64,000 nt of DNA. Source: Flavobacterium beibuense F44-8 (lineage in GTDB: Bacteria; Bacteroidota; Bacteroidia; Flavobacteriales; Flavobacteriaceae). Each line of letters begins with the position of its first letter. Within the stretch, counting starts at the first letter, position 1. The position numbers and the translations under genes are program-made. Below the pieces are notes generated by a model. That model searched no databases, was not told the DNA's origin, and saw nothing but the letters and a program-made list of their open reading frames with translations. Location: NCBI RefSeq assembly GCF_000769915.1, contig NZ_JRLV01000003.1:124001-188000 (forward strand), read 5' to 3'. This document shows positions 44,279 through 51,970 of the stretch, piece by piece.

Positions 44279-45801
44279 TCTTCTTCCATAGCATATTTCC
44301 TAAACAGCTTACCGATGTTGGTGCCAAGTCGGGTTCTATAGTCTTCCATAAGCCATTTACGGTAATTTTTTGTAGTTCTTGTAAGCAGGTTAGAGTACTG
44401 TTTAACCCTGTATTCAATATCCGGTTCAAGTAGTTTAGCCAGTTTACGGGCTTCGGGTATAGTCTCACTATTTTCAACACACATTTGAGCGTGTTGCATG
44501 ATAGACTTATCGATAACCGTTTTCGGTTTCATTTTTAACTCAGCAGCGACTTTAAATTCGTCTTCAACATCAAATTCCACATCGTCAGAATTAGGAAATT
44601 TATTCCTTATCTCCTCAGGCATAGTATAAACGTGAAGGCTTTCTATTTCAGCATCGGTACGAATACTATCCAGAAATAATTCAGGATTTTTAAAAATGTA
44701 ATGCCAGTCTACCGGGTCACTCCATAAACCGAATCGCTGTGCGTTATTACCTAAATCGATTACAGTAAATGTATCTTTCCCCGGGAGTTTACGTGAACCA
44801 CGCCCTATCATCTGGAAATACAATGTTAATGATCGTGTCGCTCTGTTAAGGATAATAGTCTCTACCGTAGGCTCATCAAAACCGGTTGTTAAGATAGAGA
44901 CCGACGTTAATATAGCATCTGGAGTGTTTTTAAACCAGCTTAATATCTTTTTACGCTCCATTTCGGGCGTTCTGTTATCAAGGTGTTTAATAGGTAATCC
45001 GGCAGCTTTAAAGGTTTCATATACATATAATGATGTATAAATACCGTTGTTAAATATCAGGGTTTTTTTACCTTTTGAACGGTAATCATAAGCCTGTAGC
45101 AGCAAATCCTGCATAACGGCACGCGAATATAGTTCGTCAGACGAAGCTACCGTATAGTCGCCATTAATACCAAGCTTTAGAGATGTAAGTTCTACATCAT
45201 AATCATACATTGCTGCTTTAGCCAGGTAACCTTTATCAATAAGCGACTGGATAGGTTCTCCTGTTATCAGTTCGCTATAGGTTTCATACATCGGTAAATC
45301 GATGTTTGAACTTAGCGGAGTAGCTGTTACTCCCAAAAACAAAGACTTTTTGAAAAATGAGAACAGTTTTCTAAACGAGTTGTAGTGTGCCTCATCTACA
45401 ATTACAAGTCCAACATCATCCATGTGGAATTTTTTATCCTTAAGCCTGTTGTTTAAGGTTTCTACCATGGCTACATAGCACGAGTATTCATTGTCATGTG
45501 GCAGTTCTTTTACGCTGCTGTCTATAACAGTGTTTTTAACCCCAAAGCTTTTAAGCATTTTTGAGGTTTGTTTACTAAGCTCTATTCTGTGCGTAAGTAC
45601 TAATACCTTACGCTTATATTGTTCTAAGTATCTGCGGGCTATCTCAGAAAAGATTACAGTTTTTCCTCCACCTGTAGGTAACTGGTACAACAGATGATAG
45701 TTATCAGGCTTGCCTTCAAACTTTTCGAAAATCGTGTCTATATCGTTTTTCTGATATTGGTACAGCTCTTTCCTGTCTACTTCCTTAACTTCTCTTTCCA
45801 T
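44275..45801 (-). CDS. DEAH-box superfamily 2 helicase
   Basis: A 508-residue SF2 helicase with the ResIII/DEAD fold. Motif I is LPTGGGKTVIF (about 40), motif II VDEAH, motif III GVTATP, motif V SILTTGFDEP, and motif VI QMIGRGSR. The C-terminal 130 residues are charged and unassigned. It has no nuclease or restriction domain and no modification genes adjacent, so a DNA-repair or RNA role is more likely than restriction. It converges on the DUF763 gene. Confidence 0.87.
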   Translation of the reverse strand: MEREVKEVDRKELYQYQKNDIDTIFEKFEGKPDNYHLLYQLPTGGGKTVIFSEIARRYLEQYKRKVLVLTHRIELSKQTSKMLKSFGVKNTVIDSSVKELPHDNEYSCYVAMVETLNNRLKDKKFHMDDVGLVIVDEAHYNSFRKLFSFFKKSLFLGVTATPLSSNIDLPMYETYSELITGEPIQSLIDKGYLAKAAMYDYDVELTSLKLGINGDYTVASSDELYSRAVMQDLLLQAYDYRSKGKKTLIFNNGIYTSLYVYETFKAAGLPIKHLDNRTPEMERKKILSWFKNTPDAILTSVSILTTGFDEPTVETIILNRATRSLTLYFQMIGRGSRKLPGKDTFTVIDLGNNAQRFGLWSDPVDWHYIFKNPELFLDSIRTDAEIESLHVYTMPEEIRNKFPNSDDVEFDVEDEFKVAAELKMKPKTVIDKSIMQHAQMCVENSETIPEARKLAKLLEPDIEYRVKQYSNLLTRTTKNYRKWLMEDYRTRLGTNIGKLFRKYAMEED

Positions 45802-45963
45802 ACAGTTCGATAAATACCAAAAATAAGGTGGTTGGAGCCTTATTTTGTGTTTAAAAAATCTTAAACTTTTGCAGTCCCTTAATTTAAGGAAACATTAGCA
45901 ATATACACTATTAAACGGGGAATTTTAATTTGTATTTTAGAAGTTCTTCTTTAAAGGTGTGAT

Positions 45964-46674
45964 ATGCTAAATTATAATGCCATTTCGATTGCAGAAGCTA
46001 CTGCTGTCCAAAATGAACTAAGGCAAAAGTTGATTTTGCAAACATACGATAAAAATATTACTACTATAGCAGGTGGCGACATTTCACATAATAAAGATAG
46101 TGATACTGTTTATGCAGGTATAGTTATACTAAGTTATCCGCAAATGGTTTTACAATCTTATTCGTTAATAGAAGCTAAAACAAAATTCCCCTATGTGCCA
46201 CAGTATTTAGGTTTTAGGGAGGTGCCGGCATTAATGGAAGCATGGGAACAGATACCTATAAAACCCGATATATTGGTTTTAGACGGACAGGGAATTACTC
46301 ATCCAAGACGTATGGGAATTGCATCTCATTTTGGTGTTTTACAAGATATTCAAACAATAGGTTGTGCCAAAAGTATGCTTTATGGTAGTTATGATCCGTT
46401 AGCAGATGAGAAATTTAGTACCAGCCCCATTTACAGCGGAAGTGAATTATTAGGTTATGCGCTGCGAACCAAAACAAATGTAAAGCCTGTTTATATTGCT
46501 CCGGGGCATAAAGTGTCTGTAGAAGATTCGTTAAGAATAATGAAGCAGTGTACTATAAAGCACCGTATCCCCGAGCCCACACGCCTGGCACATGAAAAAG
46601 TTAATCTGTTTAGGATAGGGAAACTCAAAACAGGATATCATTTAGCAGATATACAAACCAACCTGTTTATGTAA
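45964..46674 (+). CDS. nfi: endonuclease V
   Basis: A 236-residue endonuclease V, which nicks DNA (or RNA) one base 3' of inosine. Metal-binding residues are in IAGGDISHNKDSD, FREVPALMEAW and VLDGQGITHPRRMGIASHFG, and the C-terminal PVYIAPGHKVSVEDSL is also family-typical. Full length. Its stop codon abuts that of the converging DUF6155 gene (TAATTA at 46672-46677). With ung and mutS2 it makes a third DNA-repair gene in the window. Confidence 0.93.
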   Translation: MLNYNAISIAEATAVQNELRQKLILQTYDKNITTIAGGDISHNKDSDTVYAGIVILSYPQMVLQSYSLIEAKTKFPYVPQYLGFREVPALMEAWEQIPIKPDILVLDGQGITHPRRMGIASHFGVLQDIQTIGCAKSMLYGSYDPLADEKFSTSPIYSGSELLGYALRTKTNVKPVYIAPGHKVSVEDSLRIMKQCTIKHRIPEPTRLAHEKVNLFRIGKLKTGYHLADIQTNLFM

Positions 46675-47187
46675 TTATTCGAAATTATCGTAAATACGTT
46701 CAAATTCCTTGCGGTTTTCCCATTTCTGCTCAAAAGCTTCGTCATGTATGTTTTTCAGGCGGGTTTTAAAATCAGGAGCCATTCCGTTAGCCACAATATA
46801 ATCAGCAGCCTGTTTATAAGAGTTAAGCATGCTTTTATAAAATGTAGCCTGTTTTACAAACTTCTCTGCAGAATAACTTTGTGCTATTTCAATATTAAAC
46901 AGCATAACATCGGCCACCATAAAAGGGTTGGCACCCAGTGTAATAAAATGCTTAATGTATTTTTGAGCAACCGACCTTCTCATCTTTGCTTTTTTCCCTT
47001 TTACAGGAAAATATTCGTTAGAAATCTTAAGTTTAGCCTCCTGCTGCAGTTTATCTTCCTTAGGGTTAAAAACAAAATCGTAGTAGGTTTTAACATCACT
47101 AAACTTGTCGTAAATTTCTAAAAACTGTTCCTCAAGCTGATTTTTAGTAAGTTGAGAGAGGTATTTTTTAAGGTCGCGTTTACTCAT
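46675..47187 (-). CDS. DUF6155 protein
   Basis: A 170-residue helical, basic protein that matches the flavobacterial DUF6155 family, beginning MSKRDLKKYLSQLTKNQLEE, with YFPVKGKKAKMRRSVAQKYI in the middle. No catalytic motif is evident. The start is placed at 47187 because the seven residues before it (from 47208) are not part of the conserved pattern. Function unknown. Confidence 0.75.
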   Translation of the reverse strand: MSKRDLKKYLSQLTKNQLEEQFLEIYDKFSDVKTYYDFVFNPKEDKLQQEAKLKISNEYFPVKGKKAKMRRSVAQKYIKHFITLGANPFMVADVMLFNIEIAQSYSAEKFVKQATFYKSMLNSYKQAADYIVANGMAPDFKTRLKNIHDEAFEQKWENRKEFERIYDNFE

Positions 47188-47275
47188 ATGTAGGTTTATA
47201 TCGCTCAAAAATAAGGTTTAATAAGGCTTTTGGCAATTATTTAAAAAAAAGATATGGAAAAATTATATAAAATAG

Positions 47276-47283
47276 TATTTTTG
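47276..47283 (+). promoter_or_regulatory. -7 promoter element of the 47323 gene
   Basis: TATTTTTG, 39 bases before the GTG start codon at 47323. Confidence 0.4.
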
Positions 47284-47322
47284 CAATCCTTAAACAAGTT
47301 CAAAACTAAATCACTTTAAGCT

Positions 47323-47697
47323 GTGGAGAATCCGAGTGCACAAAAACTGATCAAGAAAATTCAGGTTGATTTGTTTAAAAACGGTTTTGTTGCTGAGACG
47401 CTAATAACCGACCTGAAAAAACTGCGTGAATATGCGCTTGAAGAACAAGTACCTGTATTAGTAAAGGCAATACGTTTAACGTATGAACACCTTGAAGCAA
47501 ACGGTGCATTTTTAATACCAATACCTGATGATGAGCCTGTAGATGAAGAAACAGAACTTATTACAGACGGTAACACCGTGAGTACAGAAAACAACATGGA
47601 AAGCTTAGAATACCTTATTTCCCTATTTACTGATTTAGGCAACAAAAATAACATGCTTGATTTAAGGGAATACAACAAAGCATTACAGGAATTTTAA
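47323..47697 (+). CDS. conserved hypothetical acidic protein
   Basis: A 124-residue protein with a GTG start. The N-terminal half is helical (SAQKLIKKIQVDLFKNGFVA, DLKKLREYALEEQVPVLVKA), an acidic linker follows (DDEPVDEETE), and the C-terminal helix is MESLEYLISLFTDLG. I recognise no named domain; related proteins appear to occur in flavobacteria. It is monocistronic, with a promoter upstream and a hairpin terminator 26 bases after the stop codon. Confidence 0.7.
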   Translation: MENPSAQKLIKKIQVDLFKNGFVAETLITDLKKLREYALEEQVPVLVKAIRLTYEHLEANGAFLIPIPDDEPVDEETELITDGNTVSTENNMESLEYLISLFTDLGNKNNMLDLREYNKALQEF

Positions 47698-47723
47698 TAA
47701 TTTACATCGGTTATATAATTAGG

Positions 47724-47750
47724 GCTGTTTGGAAACAAACAGCTTTTTTT
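47724..47750 (+). terminator. terminator after the 47323 gene
   Basis: gctgttt/aaacagc stem (47724-47730 and 47737-47743), followed by seven T. Confidence 0.8.
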
Positions 47751-47802
47751 ATTTATACTTCACAATTAACTTTTACAGCTTTTTAGAATAATTCTTAATT
47801 AC

Positions 47803-47810
47803 TACCTTTG
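47803..47810 (+). promoter_or_regulatory. -7 promoter element of the DUF3817-MscS operon
   Basis: TACCTTTG is an exact -7 consensus 16 bases before the ATG at 47827. Confidence 0.55.
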
Positions 47811-47826
47811 CCGAAAATTAAGCATT

Positions 47827-48114
47827 ATGATCAAATTCTTTAAAACTATAGCTACCCTTGAGGGTATTTCTTTTTTAGCGCTTTTATTTATTGGTGTACC
47901 TTTAAAGTATACTATGGAGATGGAACAGGTTGTGAAAATAATGGGGCCTATACATGGTTTTCTTTTTATTGCTTACATAGTTCTTGCCATTATGCTTAAC
48001 AGCGAGCACAAATGGCCTACAAAGAAATTTGTTATAATTTGTTTGGCTTCTGTTATACCTTTTGGTACCTTTTACATTGAAAACAAATATTTTAAAGAAT
48101 CTGCTAATTCATAA
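47827..48114 (+). CDS. DUF3817 small integral membrane protein
   Basis: A 95-residue protein with three hydrophobic helices (about 10-27, 40-58, 66-85). The N terminus FKTIATLEGISFLALLFIGVPLKY and the GPIHGFLFIAYIVLA segment are typical of DUF3817 (YdzA-like). Function unknown. Its stop codon is directly followed by the start codon of the mechanosensitive channel gene, so the two are co-translated and probably linked in envelope function. Confidence 0.87.
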   Translation: MIKFFKTIATLEGISFLALLFIGVPLKYTMEMEQVVKIMGPIHGFLFIAYIVLAIMLNSEHKWPTKKFVIICLASVIPFGTFYIENKYFKESANS

Positions 48115-49377
48115 ATGGAAATATTTAACTGGGCATATAAATTATTCATAGATTTGGATTTTAGTCGTTCATCGGCTAGTTATGGCAATCTGGTAGTTAA
48201 TATTATTGTTATAATAATAGTAGCACTTATCCTTGATTTTATATCTAAAAGGATACTTGTAGCTGCTTTTACCGTTTTTGCAAAGCGTACTAAAACTGCT
48301 TTTGATGATATTTTAGTAGAAAATAAAGCTACAAAGTACGTTGCTCATTTAGTACCTACTTATTTTGTTTATGTAACCATTCCAATTGTATTAAAGAGTT
48401 TTGCCTACTGGGAGAAGTTTTTTGAAAAAGGAATGAGCATATTCATGATTTTCCTTTTCCTTTGGATTATACGTAGTGTATTACACTCTTTAAAAGATTA
48501 TCTTAAAACCAAACCTGCATATAGTGATAAACCAATTGATAGCTATATACAGGTATTAATGATTATTTTGTGGCTATTTGCCAGTATTTCAATAATACTT
48601 ACCCTATTTGGCCTTAAAATAGAAACGCTTCTGGGAGCTTTAGGTGCTATTTCAGCAATTATATTGTTGATATTCAGAGATACCATTCTTGGTTTTGTTG
48701 CCAGTATACAGGTTAGTGTGAATGATATGGTTCGCATTGGCGACTGGATCACAATTGATAAATATGGAGCAGACGGTGATGTAATTGAGATAAACCTTGC
48801 TACGGTTAAGGTTAGAAACTTTGACAATACTACCACTACCCTGCCTACTTACAGCCTAATTTCTGACTCGTTTAAAAACTGGAGAGGAATGGTCACTTCG
48901 GGAGGTAGAAGAATAAAAAGAAATATTCTTATAAAAACCAATTCAGTTAGATTTGTTTCCGGTGATGAGATTGAAGAGTTTAAAAAGATTCAGCTTATAA
49001 GATCATATATAGATCATCGTCAGGCGGATATTGATAAATTTAACAGTCAGAATTCTGTTGATAAGAGCATACCGATAAACGGTCGTAATATGACTAATCT
49101 GGGCTTATTCAGAAAATATATCAATCAGTATATTGAAAACCATCCGGCCATTAATAAGGATATGACCATGATGTGCAGGCATTTACAGCCAACAGAAAAA
49201 GGTATACCTATTGAAATTTATGCCTTTACTACAGATAAGCGTTGGGTGAATTATGAATATATCATGGCCGATATATTTGACCACGTTATTGCAGCCGTAA
49301 AATACTTTGATTTGGAAATATTTGAACTTCCTTCAAATAACAATACTGTATTTGTAGAGACAGATGGCGACCATTAA
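48115..49377 (+). CDS. MscS-family mechanosensitive ion channel
   Basis: A 420-residue inner-membrane channel. Four or five transmembrane helices occupy about residues 20-190; the last is the pore-lining helix (LLGALGAISAIILLIFRDTILG). The MscS beta domain follows (about 195-260; VSVNDMVRIGDWITI, TLPTYSLISDSFKNW), with a cytoplasmic domain to the end. It releases ions on membrane tension. The gene begins immediately after DUF3817. Its stop overlaps the stop of the converging thioesterase gene. Confidence 0.9.
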   Translation: MEIFNWAYKLFIDLDFSRSSASYGNLVVNIIVIIIVALILDFISKRILVAAFTVFAKRTKTAFDDILVENKATKYVAHLVPTYFVYVTIPIVLKSFAYWEKFFEKGMSIFMIFLFLWIIRSVLHSLKDYLKTKPAYSDKPIDSYIQVLMIILWLFASISIILTLFGLKIETLLGALGAISAIILLIFRDTILGFVASIQVSVNDMVRIGDWITIDKYGADGDVIEINLATVKVRNFDNTTTTLPTYSLISDSFKNWRGMVTSGGRRIKRNILIKTNSVRFVSGDEIEEFKKIQLIRSYIDHRQADIDKFNSQNSVDKSIPINGRNMTNLGLFRKYINQYIENHPAINKDMTMMCRHLQPTEKGIPIEIYAFTTDKRWVNYEYIMADIFDHVIAAVKYFDLEIFELPSNNNTVFVETDGDH

Positions 49378-49766
49378 CGGTTCGCTATCCTGTCTTTTAC
49401 ATATTCTATTTTGGTTTTACCGTGTGGGCTTGGCCTTCCAAAGCTATCCAGATTAACCATAGTAATATTATCTACTGTAATAATCTTTTCGTGAGTCATT
49501 TTATTTCGCACCTCACATTTTAGTACTATTGATGAGTTACCAAACCGTACTACATCAATACCAATCTCTACAATATCACCCTGCTTGGCAGAACTCATAA
49601 AATTGATTTCAGACATGTGCTTGGTTACTACACGTTGATTTTCTAACTGTACTATAGAATATAAAGCAGCTTCTTCGTCAATCCATGCTAGTAGTTTTCC
49701 TCCAAACAAAGTTCCGTTTGGATTTAAGTCTTCGGGTTTTACCCATTTTCTTGTGTGGAATCTCAT
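49374..49766 (-). CDS. hotdog-fold acyl-CoA thioesterase
   Basis: A 130-residue hotdog thioesterase of the YciA/BFIT group: PEDLNPNGTLFGGKLLAWIDEEAA contains the catalytic Asp and the glycine-rich helix start, followed by EINFMSSAKQGDIVEIGIDVV. It hydrolyses acyl-CoA; the preferred chain is unknown. Its stop is within TTAA shared with the MscS gene. A -7 box lies at 49788-49795 and another further upstream. Confidence 0.87.
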   Translation of the reverse strand: MRFHTRKWVKPEDLNPNGTLFGGKLLAWIDEEAALYSIVQLENQRVVTKHMSEINFMSSAKQGDIVEIGIDVVRFGNSSIVLKCEVRNKMTHEKIITVDNITMVNLDSFGRPSPHGKTKIEYVKDRIANR

Positions 49767-49787
49767 TATGGTAATTTTTTACTTAAA

Positions 49788-49795
49788 CAAATTTA
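49788..49795 (-). promoter_or_regulatory. -7 promoter element of the thioesterase gene
   Basis: This reads TAAATTTG on the minus strand, 22 bases before the ATG at 49766. Confidence 0.45.
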
Positions 49796-49837
49796 TAATT
49801 TATACTATTTTAACACGTGTGAAAAACAATATTTAAC

Positions 49838-49906
49838 CGAAAAGCTTTTCGTTGAAACTAACTGCATTGAATCTGTTAATTTTGTACTGCAAAGATACGT
49901 ATACGT
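49838..49906. promoter_or_regulatory. two palindromes and a second -7 box upstream of the thioesterase gene
   Basis: CGAAAAGCTTTTCG (49838-49851) and ACGTATACGT (49897-49906) are perfect palindromes. Between them, 49890-49897 reads TATCTTTG on the minus strand, an exact -7 match whose transcript would run to the thioesterase gene. The rest of the 337-base spacer (49767-50103) shows nothing recognisable. Confidence 0.35.
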
Positions 49907-50103
49907 TAGCTTTTTACATCTTATTGGTTAAAGGTTTTTCCTATGACAGTATAAGTTAATATCATAGCTTAACTACTTATAAAATGATAATTATATGTAA
50001 ATTAAAATCTTATCTTTTAGATAAAAGAATATTTAATACAAAAGCAATTCTAGAAGATATATTGGGTAAAGTATATAAAAGAAAATGTATGTTTTTTGCT
50101 TCT

Positions 50104-51045
50104 TTAGTCCATAGTATCTATTATCCATGGACGATCCTGTCCGCCAAAGTTCTTGGCTTCTATATATATTTTCTTGACTGTAGGGAATTTCTCTTTTATT
50201 TCGTCTTCAAGCTCTTTTATAGTAATAAATAGGTTATCTACTGTCATGTCACTTTGAAATTCCACATCAAGAGCCAGTAAAATTTCATCGGGAGCAAGAT
50301 GCATTGTTAAAGGGAAGTATAGTGTTTTCACCCTTTTATCATTACTAACCAAATCATATATACCTTTTACAATAGTACTGTTAGCACTCTCCCCTACCAG
50401 TAACCCTTTACTTTCCCTTACCATAATAATTGCTACAATAATAAGTACAGCACCAATAAGCATTGATGCCAATGCATCAAAAAACGGATTGTTATAATAA
50501 TGTCCCAAAAAAACTCCAAGCAGTGCTATTACCAGTCCGGTTATGGCGGCACTTTCTTCATATATTACTGCAAACAGTCCGGGGTCTTTACTAAGGCTTA
50601 GTTCTTTCCAAAAACCTCTTTTACCGCTATTCTTATTAAACTGCCTGATGGCATAAATTAAAGAAGTTCCCTCAAAACCTATCGAAGCAAATAGTACAAT
50701 ATAATTCCAAAAAGGATCTTTTAGGTCTACAGGATGTTGTAAATGGGTTATTCCTTCATAGATAGACATACCGCCACCAAGTGAAAAAACTAATATAGCA
50801 ACAATTAGTGTCCAAAAATAAATTTCCTTACCATGTCCGAAAGGGTGTGTTTCATCTGCCGGTTTCTGGCTTCGTTTTATCCCTAAAAGCAGTAATAATG
50901 AATTCCCGCTGTCTACTGTACTATGTATACCCTCTGACACCATCGCTGAACTTCCTGTAAAAGAAGCCGCAATAAATTTTACAACTGCAATGGCAAGATT
51001 TGCAGCTAAAGCACCATAAATAGCTATTTTAGAATTTCCTGTCAT
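50104..51045 (-). CDS. cation diffusion facilitator (CDF) transporter
   Basis: A 313-residue CDF exporter for divalent metals such as Zn, Fe or Mn. About six transmembrane helices span residues 8-205; the metal site motif is SEGIHSTVDSGNSLLLLLG (the H-S-x-x-D form), and the second pair lies in PFFDALASMLIGAVLI. A C-terminal cytoplasmic domain follows (about 210-300; FPLTMHLAPDEILLALDVEF). The inner helix 5 contains the usual D. Metal preference cannot be determined from sequence. It is preceded by a terminator. Confidence 0.9.
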   Translation of the reverse strand: MTGNSKIAIYGALAANLAIAVVKFIAASFTGSSAMVSEGIHSTVDSGNSLLLLLGIKRSQKPADETHPFGHGKEIYFWTLIVAILVFSLGGGMSIYEGITHLQHPVDLKDPFWNYIVLFASIGFEGTSLIYAIRQFNKNSGKRGFWKELSLSKDPGLFAVIYEESAAITGLVIALLGVFLGHYYNNPFFDALASMLIGAVLIIVAIIMVRESKGLLVGESANSTIVKGIYDLVSNDKRVKTLYFPLTMHLAPDEILLALDVEFQSDMTVDNLFITIKELEDEIKEKFPTVKKIYIEAKNFGGQDRPWIIDTMD

Positions 51046-51064
51046 TAATTGGTTTGCTTTATTA

Positions 51065-51100
51065 TGAAAAAATCCCCAATATTATTAAATATAGGGGATT
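51065..51100 (-). terminator. terminator after the 51125 gene
   Basis: The stem aatcccc...ggggatt (51071-51077 and 51094-51100, with an AT-rich inner stem) is followed on the minus strand by six T, separating the acidic-protein gene from the CDF gene. Confidence 0.75.
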
Positions 51101-51124
51101 GATATAAAAGGATTACTTGGATTC

Positions 51125-51469
51125 TTAATTGGTATATCGCTCGTTAGATTCTTCAAAATCGTCATCATCACTGGAAACCGACTTATTTTGATCTTCATCT
51201 AAATCGATATTATCACTTAAAACGGAATCATCCTGGTTAAAAGCCTCAGAGTATATACTGTTTCCTCCTTCTTCGTCCCATTCATCCCTACCGTTAAAAT
51301 CGTCAGGATTAATATTGTCAGAATCAGTTTCAGTATGCTCTTTGGTGTAAGAAACTCCTGGCTGTTCCATAGCGAGGTACTTATTAGGATTTCCTACAGT
51401 GTCAGATTCGTTTTGTTTGTTTTCCTCAGGTTTTTCGTTCTCATTATGTTTTCTCTCTTCATTTCCCAT
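51125..51469 (-). CDS. acidic, low-complexity hypothetical protein
   Basis: A 114-residue protein rich in Glu, Asp, Asn and Ser (e.g. NENEKPEENKQNESD and VSSDDDDFEESNERYTN), with no hydrophobic core, so probably disordered. I recognise no family. It lies 12 bases after a short frame on the same strand, followed by a terminator. Composition differs from an ordinary enzyme, but the frame is clean and ends before the terminator, which supports it being a gene. Confidence 0.6.
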   Translation of the reverse strand: MGNEERKHNENEKPEENKQNESDTVGNPNKYLAMEQPGVSYTKEHTETDSDNINPDDFNGRDEWDEEGGNSIYSEAFNQDDSVLSDNIDLDEDQNKSVSSDDDDFEESNERYTN

Positions 51470-51481
51470 AGCAACATTTTT

Positions 51482-51679
51482 TTAGAAAAGTAAAATAGCT
51501 GTTATATCATTAATTTTTAAAAGTCTCAAATTCGTTTTAATAAGGTTTTTGAGTAGCAGATTACAAGACAGAACTTCATTTACCTGTGCTTCTTTCTCCT
51601 GTTGTGCGGCAGCCTCTTCATAAGAAACGGTTCTCATGGCCCCAACACCTCCCGACTGTGTCATAATTATGCGTTCCAT
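51482..51679 (-). CDS. possible short protein of unknown function
   Basis: A 65-residue frame beginning MERIIMTQSGGVGAMRTVSYEEAA and ending in a Leu/Ile-rich stretch (LLLKNLIKTNLRLLKINDIT). It lies 12 bases upstream of the acidic-protein gene on the same strand and could be co-transcribed. There is no family match by eye. It may be a real small gene or chance. Confidence 0.35.
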   Translation of the reverse strand: MERIIMTQSGGVGAMRTVSYEEAAAQQEKEAQVNEVLSCNLLLKNLIKTNLRLLKINDITAILLF

Positions 51680-51970
51680 GGCAATTTAATTTAATAGATG
51701 ATTACTCTTTTATTGTTTGTTTTATTTACTCCTAAGTTATTAACTTATTTTCTAATTATTATGCAATTCAGCATTAAATAATTGCCAATTGGCAAACTTT
51801 AACTTTAATACAGTCATTCACACAATGTTATAAAAAAACTTTAACATAATCCCTTTGTTTTTAATGAGTTAAATAATGAGTTTTAATCTGTTTGTTGAGT
51901 TTATAATTAACACTATTTTAAAAGTAAAAAGTAAGGAATTGCCTATTTTTAATATTCTAATCCAATTAAA

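Noticed and set aside
44232..44480. 82-residue minus-strand frame at the 3' end of the helicase gene
   Set aside because: It is a shadow of the helicase gene in another frame, with no independent support.
44275..45801. Restriction-modification or phage-defence reading of the SF2 helicase
   Set aside because: No methylase, nuclease or specificity gene is adjacent, and the neighbours (DUF763, endonuclease V) are chromosomal housekeeping genes.
49984..50232. 82-residue plus-strand frame
   Set aside because: Its second half is antisense to the CDF transporter gene and it has no recognisable protein features.
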